Of a stretch of DNA of 64,000 nucleotides, positions 1-9,775 are shown piece by piece. How positions within the stretch are numbered: position 1 is the first letter of the stretch; each line of letters starts with the position of its first letter. Origin of the DNA: Clostridium sp. 'deep sea' (GTDB lineage Bacteria > Bacillota > UBA994 > PWPR01). Under the pieces are notes generated by a model. The model did no database searches. It had not been told where the DNA came from and worked only from the letters and a program-made list of their open reading frames with translations. The stretch covers positions 744,001-808,000 of the forward strand of contig NZ_CP063353.1 in the NCBI RefSeq assembly GCF_014931565.1. The letters run 5' to 3'. Both the position numbers and the translations under genes were made by a program.

Positions 1-550
1 TACCTTGTCGTTGTGTTTATGTTAAATTTTAAAATAAAAATGAATTTATTCATTATATTACATTTAACTTTATTTTTAATATACATACTTTTATTATGCC
101 AATTGTATTATTTATGTTATTATTGATATTTATCTATATTGATGGGTGTTATTTTTAGTTTTTTGATAATACACTTCTTTATGGTTGCTAGTTTGTGTAG
201 TATCAAAAAATAACCATTTCTTTAAATAGAAAATGGTCAAGTAATTATTTATGAGTTGAATAATATGCTAATATGAAAATTATGTATTTTTGAAAAAAAC
301 CTAAGAAATAGTTTAAATAATGTTACATTAATGAATAGGAATAATAGAAGAACATCTCTTACTTATTAATAAACACAAAGTAGCTATTCATGTTATATTA
401 GAAATGATAAAGCAAGTTACTACCATTTAGTTTGTAATAGAAAGAGAGAACTTATCAAATACAGTAGGACTTCAATCTGGAAACATTAAAAAACACATTC
501 AAAACAAAAACAAAGTTAAAAGTAATAAAGGTAATACAGCTTTACTTATA
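1..550. other. AT-rich stretch without a supported gene
   Basis: Very AT-rich sequence at the window edge. All frames are interrupted by frequent stops, and I found no open frame with a ribosome binding site and no RNA gene. The part from about 300 to 530 is slightly more balanced in composition and could be a decayed gene, but no family is recognisable. Confidence 0.4.
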
Positions 551-577
551 GAAAAACCACCCGCTTTTCGGGTGGTT
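551..577 (-). terminator. Intrinsic terminator of the pilus/aro/efp run
   Basis: AACCACCC (555-562) pairs with GGGTGGTT (570-577) around a short loop. Read on the minus strand, the hairpin is followed by a run of T. It lies just after the stop of the M42 peptidase, the last gene of the long minus-strand run. Confidence 0.85.
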
Positions 578-590
578 CTGTATTAACCAT

Positions 591-1673
591 CTAATCTAAA
601 AAACCTATATCTCCATGTTTATCTAACTCTCTAGCTACTGCCATTAACAGCTTATATCCATTAATTGCATCGTTAATATCCATCATTTCTACTGGTGAAT
701 GAGAGTACCTGCGAGGGATTGTTACTGCCCCAGCTAGTATTCCATCTCGCTCGAGATGCATTGAGGATATATCAGAAGTTCCTCCTAAAAATAAGGCTGC
801 TTGTACAGGCAAGTTATGTGCTTTAGCTGTGTCTAAAAGCATTTTTTTCATGCCTGGATGTAAGAGATTACCTCTTACTCCACCACCACTGGTTAGGGGT
901 ATTACAGGCCCTTTACCTAGGTAAATATTTAACTCGACCTCGGTATTTATCTCGGGAGTATCCCCTGCTGGTACGGTATCTAAAGCAATTGCTATATCTG
1001 GATTAATGCCAAAGGTAGCAACCTTAGCGCCTCTTAAACCAACCTCTTCTTGAGAAGAGAATACGGCGTAAAAATCACCCGCTAGTTGATCATCTTTTAA
1101 GTCCTCTAACATTTGCCATAAAATAGCACAGCCTAAACGGTTATCTAAAGCCTTGCCACAGAGTTTATCGGTATTGGCAAAAAAGTCTATTTGGCTTTTT
1201 TGAGTTATAGGATCACCAACGTTAATGCCCATATCTAAAACCTCTTGTTTTGAGTTAGCACCAACATCAATGTACATTTTTTTATAGCTTACTACTTTGT
1301 TTTTTTCCTCTGGCAATTGAACATGACCAGCTTTAACACCAATAATACCTAAGTTACCATTTACAGTTACTTTACGTCCTGGCATTAAGGCATCTATCAT
1401 GCCGCCAATTTTATTAAAACGAATAAATCCTAAGTTATCTATGCTTTTTACTATTAATCCTATTTCATCGGTATGGGCAGCTATCATTAATGAAGGCCCA
1501 GTACTTAAACCTTTTTTAACAGCAATTAGATTACCCAGGTTATCTACTCTCAAATCATCTACAAGTGGCTTCACTTCATCTTTTAGCAACTTAACAACAG
1601 GTTGTTCTTGACCAGATATTGCGTTCAACTTCTGTAAAATTTGCAATTTTTCAAGTAGATTTTTTTTAATCAT
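591..1673 (-). CDS. M42 family metallopeptidase (glutamyl/deblocking aminopeptidase type)
   Basis: A cytosolic aminopeptidase with two metal ions; M42 enzymes usually form large tetrahedral particles that trim peptides. Family landmarks are all visible: His67 and Asp69 in AAHTDEIG, Asp177 in ALDNRLG, the Glu209-Glu210 pair in SSQEEVG, Asp232 in ALDT, and the C-terminal His325 in YSHSP. The length of 360 residues is normal. The ATG start has a GGGAG ribosome binding site. It is the last gene of the minus-strand run and is followed by a terminator. The family also includes proteins annotated as cellulases (FrvX, YsdC), so the exact substrate is not settled by sequence. Confidence 0.93.
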   Translation of the reverse strand: MIKKNLLEKLQILQKLNAISGQEQPVVKLLKDEVKPLVDDLRVDNLGNLIAVKKGLSTGPSLMIAAHTDEIGLIVKSIDNLGFIRFNKIGGMIDALMPGRKVTVNGNLGIIGVKAGHVQLPEEKNKVVSYKKMYIDVGANSKQEVLDMGINVGDPITQKSQIDFFANTDKLCGKALDNRLGCAILWQMLEDLKDDQLAGDFYAVFSSQEEVGLRGAKVATFGINPDIAIALDTVPAGDTPEINTEVELNIYLGKGPVIPLTSGGGVRGNLLHPGMKKMLLDTAKAHNLPVQAALFLGGTSDISSMHLERDGILAGAVTIPRRYSHSPVEMMDINDAINGYKLLMAVARELDKHGDIGFLD

Positions 1674-1684
1674 TATTTATCTCC

Positions 1685-2206
1685 CTAAAATTCTATTCCT
1701 TTAGTAGCTGGAACACCATTATTATAGTGGTGTTTTATCTCTTTAACTTCACTTACCATATCTACATAGTCTATCAATTCTTCAGGGAAACCTCTGCCAG
1801 TCATTACAATATGTAATTTCTCTGGTTTGGTTTTAAGGAAATGCAATACATCCTCTATGTCTACTAAGTCATAGTTCATGGCAACGTTAATCTCATCCAT
1901 AATTAATACATCAATTTCGCCGCTCATAGCTTTTTCAGTTGCTCTTTTAAAGCCTTCACGAGCAGCATTTACATCCATAGGGTCGGGAGCAACTTGGTTA
2001 ACAAAGTTAGGTCTGCCAGCCTGCTCAATAGTAAAGTTGTTAAACTTCTCTACTGAATTAAGCTCTCCTGTTTTACCTTGTCCCTTCATAAACTGAATCA
2101 TGAATACGTTAAAACCCTGACCAGCAGCTCTAAAGCCAAGGCCTAAAGAAGCTGTAGTTTTACCCTTGCCGTTGCCAGTATAAACTAACACTAGTCCTTT
2201 ACTCAT
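1685..2206 (-). CDS. cobO: Corrinoid adenosyltransferase (BtuR/CobO/CobA family)
   Basis: Transfers the adenosyl group of ATP to cob(I)alamin or its precursors in adenosylcobalamin synthesis or salvage. The N-terminal P-loop YTGNGKGKTTASLG is the hallmark, followed by the family motifs MIQFMKGQ and DVLIMDEINVA. I start at the ATG at 2206 because AGGTG lies six bases upstream and overlaps the efp stop codon. A GTG three codons earlier (2215) also exists but has no ribosome binding site. No other cobalamin genes are present, so salvage is at least as likely as de novo synthesis. It is probably translationally coupled to efp. Confidence 0.93.
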   Translation of the reverse strand: MSKGLVLVYTGNGKGKTTASLGLGFRAAGQGFNVFMIQFMKGQGKTGELNSVEKFNNFTIEQAGRPNFVNQVAPDPMDVNAAREGFKRATEKAMSGEIDVLIMDEINVAMNYDLVDIEDVLHFLKTKPEKLHIVMTGRGFPEELIDYVDMVSEVKEIKHHYNNGVPATKGIEF

Positions 2207-2215
2207 TTTAAACAC

Positions 2216-2773
2216 CTATACGCGAGTTTGATACTCACCAGTACTAGTATTTACTCTAACAACATCACCAATTTTTACAAAGAAAGGAACATTAATTGCT
2301 GCACCAGTCTCTAAGACTGCGGGCTTTCCACCACCACTCGCTGTATCTCCACGAGCATCTGGGGCTGTATCAATAATTTCTAAATCTACTGTTAATGGTA
2401 AATCAACACCAATAACTTCGCCTTCATAGAATTTAATTTGAATTTCCGTGTTTTCTTTCATGTATGGAATAGCTGACTCAAGGTTTTCTTTGCTAATTGA
2501 GATTTGCTCAAATGTTTCTGAATCCATAAAGTTATAGAAATCCCCATCGTTATAAAGATATTCCATTCTTTTTCTTTCAATATGAGCTTTAGGCATTTTT
2601 TCACCAGCTCTAAATGTTTTCTCTATAACCTGTCCTGTTTTAACATTTTTAATTTTAGCCCTTACAAATGCAGCACCTTTACCGGGTTTAACATGTTGAA
2701 AATCAATAATTTGATAAGCATAGTTATCTAATCTAATTGTTAAACCAGTTTTAAAATCACTTGTTGAAATCAT
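2216..2773 (-). CDS. efp: Elongation factor P
   Basis: Binds between the P and E sites of the ribosome and relieves stalling at polyproline stretches. The 185-residue length and the three beta-barrel domains (KOW-like, OB, C-terminal) are typical. The tip of domain I reads [11 protein letters not shown] with Lys32 at the position that is modified in many bacteria. No EpmA/EpmB modification gene is visible here. The ATG has a strong AGGAGG site. The neighbouring Xaa-Pro peptidase and aroQ reproduce the common Firmicute order. Confidence 0.98.
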   Translation of the reverse strand: MISTSDFKTGLTIRLDNYAYQIIDFQHVKPGKGAAFVRAKIKNVKTGQVIEKTFRAGEKMPKAHIERKRMEYLYNDGDFYNFMDSETFEQISISKENLESAIPYMKENTEIQIKFYEGEVIGVDLPLTVDLEIIDTAPDARGDTASGGGKPAVLETGAAINVPFFVKIGDVVRVNTSTGEYQTRV

Positions 2774-2789
2774 ACGTTGTCCTCCTAAG

Positions 2790-3866
2790 TTAAATGATGA
2801 TTAGTTCTTTGCTTAATTTGTTAAAATTAAAGTGTCCGTCTTCGGTTATTATTACCATATCCTCTATGCGAACACCACCCCAGCCCGGAATATAAATACC
2901 AGGTTCTACTGTTACAACATGACCTGGTTGCAAAATGTCTTGGCTAAGTGGGCTTAGAGATGGTCCTTCATGTACCATTTTTCCTACTCCATGACCTAAA
3001 CCATGACCAAAGTTTTCACCATAGCCAGCTTGGGTAATTATATCTCTGGCAACTTTATCAACGTCTTTACCATTAACTCCTGGTTTACACATTTTTAAAG
3101 CTGCTAATTGAGCCTTTAATACTATACCATAAATCTCACGTTGTTTGTCACTTGCTTCTCCTACAACTATAGTTCTAGTCATATCACTACAATATCCATT
3201 GTAGTATGCCCCAAAATCAAAAGTTATGAAATCACCATGCTCTATTACTTTTTGAGAAGCTCTACCATGTGGTAAAGAAGATCGTTTACCAGAAGCAGCA
3301 ATAGTTGCAAATGATATTTTTTCTGCACCCAGCTTTTTCATGTTGTACTCGAGCTCTACTGCTACATCTAGCTCTGTTATACCGGACTTAATCATTTTTA
3401 ACACTTTGCTAAAGGCATCTTCTGCTATAGTTTGAGCCTGTTGCATATTTCTTATTTCAGTTTCATCTTTAATTAGTCTTATATTCTCAATTATCTTTTC
3501 ATAAGGCACTATCTCTGCCTCAATTTTTTCTTTATATGCTAAATAGCTTGCATATGTAGTAAATGTTTTATCGAATCCTAGCTGAGTTAAAGATTCATCT
3601 GCTAATGCCTGATTTATAATTTCATGTAAATCTGTTCTTTTATATAATACTACTTCGTAATTTGGACATTGAGCAGTGGCTTGCTCTGTATATCTAAAAT
3701 CAGTAATTAACTTAGCAGATTTTTGGGTAATAACTAAAAATCCATTAGATCCAGTAAAGCCGCTCATATAATAACGATTTTCTGGCTTTACAACTAATAC
3801 TGACTGTAAATTTTGTGTTTTCATTAAATCACGTAGTTTGTTAATACGATTTCCTATATTATTCAA
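2790..3866 (-). CDS. Xaa-Pro peptidase, M24 family
   Basis: A cytosolic peptidase expected to remove N-terminal residues before proline or split proline-containing dipeptides. The N-terminal creatinase-like domain spans about residues 5-130 and the pita-bread catalytic domain about 135-355. Metal ligands are visible: Asp217 and Asp228 ([13 protein letters not shown]), His292 (GHGLGHGVG), Glu321 (VEPGIY) and Glu335 (VRIED). The start is TTG, with GGGGGTG just upstream overlapping the end of aroQ. Its place between aroQ and efp matches the yqhT gene of Bacillus. Aminopeptidase P and prolidase cannot be separated by sequence reading alone. Confidence 0.93.
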   Translation of the reverse strand: MNNIGNRINKLRDLMKTQNLQSVLVVKPENRYYMSGFTGSNGFLVITQKSAKLITDFRYTEQATAQCPNYEVVLYKRTDLHEIINQALADESLTQLGFDKTFTTYASYLAYKEKIEAEIVPYEKIIENIRLIKDETEIRNMQQAQTIAEDAFSKVLKMIKSGITELDVAVELEYNMKKLGAEKISFATIAASGKRSSLPHGRASQKVIEHGDFITFDFGAYYNGYCSDMTRTIVVGEASDKQREIYGIVLKAQLAALKMCKPGVNGKDVDKVARDIITQAGYGENFGHGLGHGVGKMVHEGPSLSPLSQDILQPGHVVTVEPGIYIPGWGGVRIEDMVIITEDGHFNFNKLSKELIII

Positions 3867-3868
3867 AT

Positions 3869-4327
3869 TTACACCCCCATTTTATTATTATTAGACTTTA
3901 TTAAACTGATTCCTGCTTGTAGTGCTAATAAATAGCTTTGAGACTTAAATCCAGCTACTTGACCATAACAAACAGGGGCTATTACTGATTTTTGCCTAAA
4001 CTCTTCTCGAGCATGAATGTTACTCATATGCACCTCTATTACAGGTATATTAATCATAGCTATAGCATCTCTAATAGCGTAGCTGTAGTGAGTAAATGCT
4101 CCTGCATTTAGTATTACACATTTAAACTCTTTTACAGCATTTTGTAGTTCATCTATAATAACACCCTCATGGTTAGACTGTTTATCTACCAGTTCTATAT
4201 CATATTGATTGGCAAACTCATTTAAACTTTGCATGATATCATGCCATGTTAAGCTGCCATATATTTGTGGTTCTCTTTTACCTAGTAGGTTTAAATTTGG
4301 ACCATTTATTATTAGTATTTTATTCAT
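3869..4327 (-). CDS. aroQ: 3-dehydroquinate dehydratase, type II
   Basis: Converts 3-dehydroquinate to 3-dehydroshikimate, the third shikimate-pathway step. The 152-residue length and the motifs NGPNLNLLGKREPQIYG, SNHEGVIID, NAGAFTHYSYAIRDA and EVHMSNIHAREEFR are diagnostic of the type II dodecameric enzyme. These contain the catalytic Tyr, the Arg of the flexible loop, and the His. It overlaps the end of aroB by eight bases and has an AAGGAG ribosome binding site inside aroB. Confidence 0.97.
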   Translation of the reverse strand: MNKILIINGPNLNLLGKREPQIYGSLTWHDIMQSLNEFANQYDIELVDKQSNHEGVIIDELQNAVKEFKCVILNAGAFTHYSYAIRDAIAMINIPVIEVHMSNIHAREEFRQKSVIAPVCYGQVAGFKSQSYLLALQAGISLIKSNNNKMGV

Positions 4328-5381
4328 TACTAATCTCCTTAGGCTGTAATTTATTTACCATAAGTTCTACTTGTTTTTGCCAAATATCATCTTTAACTTC
4401 TTTAATTATAACCTTGCCTAAAGCAATTGGTAAAATAAAGTTTAAACTATTATGGCTGGTTTTCTTTTTATCGCTTTTAATTATATTAAATAGTTTATTT
4501 ATTTCACCCGCTACAGGCAAATGAATGTTACTAAAAATATTATTATAAACCGAGTATATATTTTGTTTTAATTCTTTAGTACAAAGGTTTAAACTACGGG
4601 ATATTTCGGTGGCCACTAGTATGCCAACAGCTACTGCTATTCCATGAGGTAATTTATAAGTGATTTCTAAGCCATGTCCAGCTGTGTGGCCTAGGTTAAG
4701 TATTTGTCTTAAACCTTTATCATGTAGGTCCTCTTTAACTAACTTTTGTTTATAATTAATACAGTGTTGTGTTATTGTTATATAATCATCAGAGTTAATC
4801 TTAGGCATAGACCCTGAAATTCCAAAATCGCCTGTAAGCACAAAGTACTTAAAAAGCTCACCCCAGCCACTAAGTTGCTCTTTTTGAGGTAAAGTTTGAA
4901 TAAAACTAGTATCTATAATAACAGCCAGAGGTTTGTGAAAAGCCCCCACTATATTTTTTGTGTTGTGAAAATTAATTGCAGTTTTACCACCTATAGATGC
5001 ATCGATTTGGGCTAATATTGTAGTTGGTATATTAATATAATTGATACCACGCATATAACTCGCTGCCACAAAACCACCTAAATCACTTACCACTCCACCA
5101 CCTAAATTAATTATTATTGAGTTTCTCTGAGCATTATGGGTAATTAAATAACGTGTAAAAGCCTCAAACTGAGTTAGGCTTTTGCTTTGTTCACCAGCTT
5201 TAATAGTAAAAACATAAACTCTTTTATAGCTCTTTTTAAGTGTTTTAAGTATTTTACTTAAATACAAGGCACTAACATTATTATCACTTAATATGTAAAT
5301 GCTTTGTTTTTCTGTAATATAGTTTTTTAATACATTTGCTAAATCGTTTAAACAATTATTTTGATAGTGTATTACACACAT
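4320..5381 (-). CDS. aroB: 3-dehydroquinate synthase
   Basis: NAD- and metal-dependent cyclisation of DAHP to 3-dehydroquinate. Recognised by GGGVVSDLGGFVAASYMRG, PTTILAQIDASIGGKTAIN and the metal-binding LGHTAGHGLE. The 353 residues match the family. The start lies inside the end of aroK (26-base overlap) with GGTG as ribosome binding site, which points to translational coupling. No DAHP synthase gene is in the window. Confidence 0.97.
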   Translation of the reverse strand: MCVIHYQNNCLNDLANVLKNYITEKQSIYILSDNNVSALYLSKILKTLKKSYKRVYVFTIKAGEQSKSLTQFEAFTRYLITHNAQRNSIIINLGGGVVSDLGGFVAASYMRGINYINIPTTILAQIDASIGGKTAINFHNTKNIVGAFHKPLAVIIDTSFIQTLPQKEQLSGWGELFKYFVLTGDFGISGSMPKINSDDYITITQHCINYKQKLVKEDLHDKGLRQILNLGHTAGHGLEITYKLPHGIAVAVGILVATEISRSLNLCTKELKQNIYSVYNNIFSNIHLPVAGEINKLFNIIKSDKKKTSHNSLNFILPIALGKVIIKEVKDDIWQKQVELMVNKLQPKEISNE

Positions 5382-5856
5382 AGTTTTTCACCATACTTAT
5401 TGTTTTGCTTAGTTCATTATTTTCTACAATATAATCGGCATATAACTCATAGAGTATTTCACGATTATTAAATAATTCTTTTAATTGCTGTACATTGCTA
5501 TTAAATAATGGCCGTGTTTTGTCATTTTTTAACCGCTTAATAATATCATTTAATGTTACTTTAAGCCATACAATTTTAAACTTCTGTTTTAAATACTGCA
5601 TATTACAATCTTTTATCACTATACCTCCACCAGTAGCTAAAACAATATTATTATGATAGTTAATACTGTATAGTTGTTGTGATTCTAGGTCTCTAAAATA
5701 CTCTTCACCATGTTGATTAAATATTTTTGTTATCTCTCCATGATTTTTAACTATCTCTTTATCTGTATCTATATACTGATATCCCAATTCACTAGCAAGA
5801 GCTTGTGCTATTGTAGTTTTTCCACTACCCATAAAGCCAATAAGTGCTATAGCCAT
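5356..5856 (-). CDS. aroK: Shikimate kinase
   Basis: Phosphorylates shikimate at the 3-hydroxyl using ATP. The P-loop GFMGSGKTT (residues 7-15), the DTD of the shikimate-binding region, and ATGGGIV identify it. The 166 residues are typical for the single-domain enzyme. It starts inside the end of the aroE reading frame (ten bases) and overlaps aroB at its end, so aroE-aroK-aroB-aroQ appear to be tightly coupled. Confidence 0.96.
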   Translation of the reverse strand: MAIALIGFMGSGKTTIAQALASELGYQYIDTDKEIVKNHGEITKIFNQHGEEYFRDLESQQLYSINYHNNIVLATGGGIVIKDCNMQYLKQKFKIVWLKVTLNDIIKRLKNDKTRPLFNSNVQQLKELFNNREILYELYADYIVENNELSKTISMVKNYVCNTLSK

Positions 5857-6627
5857 TCTTTTAAGACCTCTTCTACTATATTATAACTAGGCAAACTACC
5901 TTTCCAAATTTTTTGGGCATATAAAGCCTGCCAAATTAACATTTGTAACCCATCAAAAATATATTTTGAGCCATTGTTTTTTGCTAACTGTATAAACTTA
6001 TTATTTTTAATTCCATATCTTAAATCATATACACAATTAACATTTTTTAATATGTTATTGTAGTTTAGCTCAGGTAAAGGAAAATCTACTGGGGTACAGT
6101 TTATAATAAGCTCTTTATTATTTAAATGCTGCTCAGTAACATTATTAAATAAAATGTTTCTGTTCTATACTTACATTTTGGTTAAAATTATTCACTAAGG
6201 CACTTACTATAGCCAAAGCGGCTCCGCCAGCACCCAAACAAATAATTGGTTTTTCTTTGTTTAATTCTTGAGGTATGGTATGTTTAAATCCTAAAAAATC
6301 TGTATTATAGCCGATTAATTTATTATTATCATTTACAATAGTATTAACTGCACCTATATTTTTTGCACTAACATCTATTACATCTAAAAACTCTATTACA
6401 CTTTGTTTATAGGGTATAGTTACATTAGCACCTTTCCAATTAAAGTCCTTCATAGACTGCAAAGCACTCTTAATTTTATTTGCCTTTATTGGTTGAGCAA
6501 AGTAAATGCAGTTTTCATTGCTTTTACTAAATATGGCATTATGAATAATAGGTGATAAGGTAAAGTTTATAGGATACCCAAATAAAACATAAATATTTGG
6601 CATAGAAGTAGCGGTTTGTATTTTCAT
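5847..6627 (-). pseudogene. aroE: Shikimate dehydrogenase, interrupted by a one-base frameshift
   Basis: NADPH-dependent reduction of 3-dehydroshikimate to shikimate. The N-terminal frame (6627 to 6145) has the substrate domain (FGYPINFTLSPIIHN, GANVTIPYK, GAVNTIV) and the start of the Rossmann fold (GAGGAA). It ends at a TAA after 160 codons. The rest of the protein is intact in the next frame, from about 6164 to a TAG at 5847, with INCTPVDFPLP, DLRYG and FDGLQMLIWQA. Removing one G near 6165 restores VSINRNI, the expected NADP-binding NR motif, and gives a protein of about 259 residues. There is no homopolymer or slippery heptamer at the site. The cause is a recent mutation or a sequencing error; programmed frameshifting is less likely. 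Confidence 0.9.
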
Positions 6628-6628
6628 A

Positions 6629-7948
6629 TTAATATACCTCCATAGTTATACTAGCTAAATCACGTAAAGCCTGCCAAAAACTTGGGCTGGATATATTCAC
6701 TATTTCAGCATTATTAATATGTGCCTTAAGCCTATGAGTTAAGGCACATATAGCCATACTCATTGCAATTCTGTGGTCATGGTAATGTTCAAAAGTATAC
6801 ATATTATTTTGATTTATTAATGATTCGTTACCATTTATATAAAGGTCATTGTTTTCTGTATATATATTTACTCCTATTTTACTTAGTTCAGTTATAATAG
6901 CTATTAATCTATTACTCTCTTTGTTCTTTAACTCCTCTACTGCTTTTATTACTGTTATACCTTCTATATGTGAAGCTATAACAGCTAATAAAGGAACCTC
7001 ATCAATTAAAGTAGCTATTTCTGTATTTAATACTGTTATAGGTTGTAATTTACTGCTATAAATTTTAAGATCAGCAATTTTTTCATTATTACTAAGATGT
7101 TCATTAAAAACTTCTATTTTAGCACCCATTCGTATCAATACATTTAGTAAACCAATTCTAGTATCATTTATGCCTACGTTTTTGATAGTTAGTTCAGAAT
7201 TATTAGAGCATAATGCTAATGCTATAAAATAAGAGGCCGTTGAAAAATCTCCTGGCACACTAATATTTATGGCCTTAAGTTCTTGTTTTCCTTTTAAACT
7301 AATAGTTTTTCCACTAATACTTAGTGTTGCACCCATAGCTCTTAACATGTTTTCAGTATGGTTTCTGGTAATGGCCTTTTCATTTATTTTTGTTGTACCA
7401 TTAGCATATAGTCCTGCTAATAATAAACATGATTTCACTTGTGCACTAGCCACACTAGGACTAAACTCCCCTGCCTTTAAGCCTTTTGTTGGTAAAATAC
7501 ATAGGGGTGCCTTTTTATTTTTATCTTTACCATGAACTCTAGCACCCATCTCATTTAATGGCCTAATAATTCTGTTCATTGGTCGATTATTTAACGAAAA
7601 ATCTCCTGTTATAACAGACATAAATTGTTGGGCTGCCAGTATTCCTGATACTAAACGCATGGTGGTTCCCGAATTTTTACTGTTTAATACATCATTAGGC
7701 TCAGTTAAACTATTTAAACCTTTTCCATTAATAGTTAATGTTGTGGCTGTTTTCTCAACAACAACGCCTAATTGTCTCATAACTTGTAGGGTTGCTAAAC
7801 AGTCTTGTGAGTTTAAATAGTTATGTACAAAGCTCACCCCATTAGCTATACTGCCTAATATTATTGCTCTGTGTGTTATAGATTTATCTGGCGATACAAA
7901 TATTATTTTGTTGACTAAAAGTTGTTGACCTTTAAACTTAACTTGCAT
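6629..7948 (-). CDS. aroA: 5-enolpyruvylshikimate-3-phosphate synthase
   Basis: Transfers enolpyruvyl from PEP to shikimate 3-phosphate, the sixth step of the pathway. Visible family signatures are SPDKSITHRAIIL near residue 19 (usually PGDKS), NSGTTMRL, GDFSLNNRPM and the C-terminal DHRIAMSMAI. The 439 residues are normal. The ATG has AAAGGAG upstream. Its last codons carry the GGAGG site used by aroE, which starts one base after the aroA stop codon. aroC would complete the route to chorismate but is not in the window. Confidence 0.96.
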   Translation of the reverse strand: MQVKFKGQQLLVNKIIFVSPDKSITHRAIILGSIANGVSFVHNYLNSQDCLATLQVMRQLGVVVEKTATTLTINGKGLNSLTEPNDVLNSKNSGTTMRLVSGILAAQQFMSVITGDFSLNNRPMNRIIRPLNEMGARVHGKDKNKKAPLCILPTKGLKAGEFSPSVASAQVKSCLLLAGLYANGTTKINEKAITRNHTENMLRAMGATLSISGKTISLKGKQELKAINISVPGDFSTASYFIALALCSNNSELTIKNVGINDTRIGLLNVLIRMGAKIEVFNEHLSNNEKIADLKIYSSKLQPITVLNTEIATLIDEVPLLAVIASHIEGITVIKAVEELKNKESNRLIAIITELSKIGVNIYTENNDLYINGNESLINQNNMYTFEHYHDHRIAMSMAICALTHRLKAHINNAEIVNISSPSFWQALRDLASITMEVY

Positions 7949-8012
7949 TTTAATACTCCTTTATAAACAAAGAAAAACGGTGAAAGCTCTTATATAATAA
8001 CTAACAGGTTAG

Positions 8013-8483
8013 CTAGTTGATTGTTTTGGTTATTTTCACTCTACCGGTTACAGGTGTTATTGATAAATAGAGTTGTTTATTATCTTTATTACATAAAGCA
8101 AAAACTAGTTTTTCTGCTAGTGGAGCACCTAAATAGTTGAACTTTATCGTGTTTGGAGGTAGATATTCACCATTATTATTTCCCCAAAATACCAGTTTAT
8201 TTGTAATAACAATAATCTCTACTGGATTATGCTGTTGCCCATCAGGGTAAATGTGATACTCATCTTTTTCATTAGTATGAATAAACTCAATAACCCACGT
8301 TTTATTTTCAGCTATTGCTTTTTGCTGTATATAATTAAGGTGAGACTGCAATTGTTTGGCAATTACACTAGTGTTTTTCTCGCTTACTAACCAAGCTGAG
8401 TTAATTGTGACAATAGATGATACTATTATTATTAATCCTAAAACCAATAACAACTCAAAAAAAGTAAATCCCTTATTTCTCAT
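8013..8483 (-). CDS. Minor pilin / pseudopilin (GspH-like)
   Basis: A type IV pilin-like protein with the class III leader MRNKG followed by FTFFELLLVLGLIIIV, a prepilin-peptidase site plus a hydrophobic N-terminal helix with the conserved Glu5. The remaining 120 residues are a variable globular domain. It overlaps the preceding PilO-like gene by four bases and is the last pilus gene before aroA. It is probably a minor or initiating subunit and not the major pilin. No prepilin peptidase gene is present here. Confidence 0.8.
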   Translation of the reverse strand: MRNKGFTFFELLLVLGLIIIVSSIVTINSAWLVSEKNTSVIAKQLQSHLNYIQQKAIAENKTWVIEFIHTNEKDEYHIYPDGQQHNPVEIIVITNKLVFWGNNNGEYLPPNTIKFNYLGAPLAEKLVFALCNKDNKQLYLSITPVTGRVKITKTIN

Positions 8484-9118
8484 GGTGATACCACAGCATC
8501 TTTAAAACCTAAATCAAGTAAAAGTTGCTCTATTTCACTGTCTATTGATACTATACTGTAGTTTAAATCTTTTGAAAATACTGCTGATATCTCAACAGTT
8601 AAATCATTAATTGAATTATTTTCTTGTATATTATTAATCTCTGATAGTGAAAATTCTGTTGTATCTGTTTTGCTCATTTTTAGGTTATTACATTTATAAA
8701 AAAACTCTATGCTTTCAAGCTCAGTAAGTAAATCTTTTAAAGAGCTATATTTAATATTCATAATTAATTTAATGTCATTTTCACCCTTTGATATGCTCAG
8801 TATCTCTGAGCTCAAACGCCTTTCAATATCTGTAAACAACTCAATTAACTTAGTATAAGTACCATACTCTTCATAATACAAATGGTATCTTTCCATTAAT
8901 TTTTTGTATTCATGCAACTCTGCCTCAAATTGATTTTTACTACCTTCAATTGTTCTTAGCTGAGCTAAGTAAGCTGTACTATTTTGAATTTGTTTATTTA
9001 AATCATTGTTTTTATCTTTTAGAAGTAAATACACCTTTAAATAAACACTAATTAGAGCAACACTGGTAACTAAAATAATAAGTATTAATACTATATATTT
9101 GTTAAGCTTTATTTTCAT
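8480..9118 (-). CDS. pilO: PilO-like type IV pilus assembly protein
   Basis: An inner-membrane alignment-subcomplex protein. One N-terminal membrane helix (about residues 7-28) is followed by a predicted coiled coil (about 30-85) and a ferredoxin-like C-terminal domain. Sequence conservation in PilO is low, so the call rests on this architecture, the 212-residue length and the PilM-PilN-PilO gene order. The ATG has AAAGG upstream. Confidence 0.75.
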   Translation of the reverse strand: MKIKLNKYIVLILIILVTSVALISVYLKVYLLLKDKNNDLNKQIQNSTAYLAQLRTIEGSKNQFEAELHEYKKLMERYHLYYEEYGTYTKLIELFTDIERRLSSEILSISKGENDIKLIMNIKYSSLKDLLTELESIEFFYKCNNLKMSKTDTTEFSLSEINNIQENNSINDLTVEISAVFSKDLNYSIVSIDSEIEQLLLDLGFKDAVVSP

Positions 9119-9138
9119 TATTAATTACCTTTCATTGC

Positions 9139-9774
9139 TTACTTTGTAACCTGTTGGGCTTCAACTCTAACTAAAAAAGTAATTGAAAAAGCATAATTAT
9201 CTTTAAAAAAATCAGTTGTTGTGATATCTCCAATAGAAATATATTCTGAGCCTCTTTTAGGAAAAGAATCTTTTACCTCAACACTCTCTGCTGTTTTAGA
9301 CTTAACAATGGATGATATTTTTAGGTTTTGAATTAATGATACGTCTTTTATATTTTTAAGAAGTTCAACTACCATTTCATAACTAGTAGCAATGCATCCT
9401 AACATTTCAACTTGACCATCATTATTAATATTTATTGCTTTTACCTTCATATTTTGAGGCATTACTGTTTCAACAATGTTAAGTATTTTGCTCTCATAAA
9501 GCTTACCTTGTTGATAAGCACTTTTTAAACTACTTGTATCTTTTTTTATTTTTTGCAATCTTTCAGCTAGTACCACTAAATCATTTAAAGAGTTTATTTC
9601 ATTTTTAATAATAGCTAAATTGCTATTAAGTAACTCCTGCTTAAGACCCTCTTGATATATTAAGCTAAATAATATACCAGTTATTATTAAAAATAAAACA
9701 ACTAAAACATACACAATGTTTTTAAACATATTTTTATTTTTGTATTTAGATGGCAATAAATTTATGTTATTCAT
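9139..9774 (-). CDS. pilN: PilN-like type IV pilus assembly protein
   Basis: The N-terminal MNNINLLPSKYK is the short cytoplasmic PilN segment that docks on PilM. It is followed by one membrane helix (about residues 19-42), a coiled coil, and a C-terminal domain starting near the segment MKVKAININ. I start at the ATG at 9774, which has GGAG nine bases upstream inside the end of pilM; a GTG five codons earlier is possible but lacks a site. It is the partner of the PilM and PilO proteins encoded on either side. Confidence 0.82.
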   Translation of the reverse strand: MNNINLLPSKYKNKNMFKNIVYVLVVLFLIITGILFSLIYQEGLKQELLNSNLAIIKNEINSLNDLVVLAERLQKIKKDTSSLKSAYQQGKLYESKILNIVETVMPQNMKVKAININNDGQVEMLGCIATSYEMVVELLKNIKDVSLIQNLKISSIVKSKTAESVEVKDSFPKRGSEYISIGDITTTDFFKDNYAFSITFLVRVEAQQVTK

Positions 9775-9775
9775 T

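Noticed and set aside
4246-4524. Plus-strand frame of 92 codons with hydrophobic stretches
   Set aside because: Antisense of aroQ and aroB; the hydrophobic look comes from reading AT-rich coding sequence backwards.
6145-6180. Programmed ribosomal frameshift in aroE
   Set aside because: No slippery heptamer, no homopolymer run and no obvious downstream pseudoknot; mutation or sequencing error is simpler.
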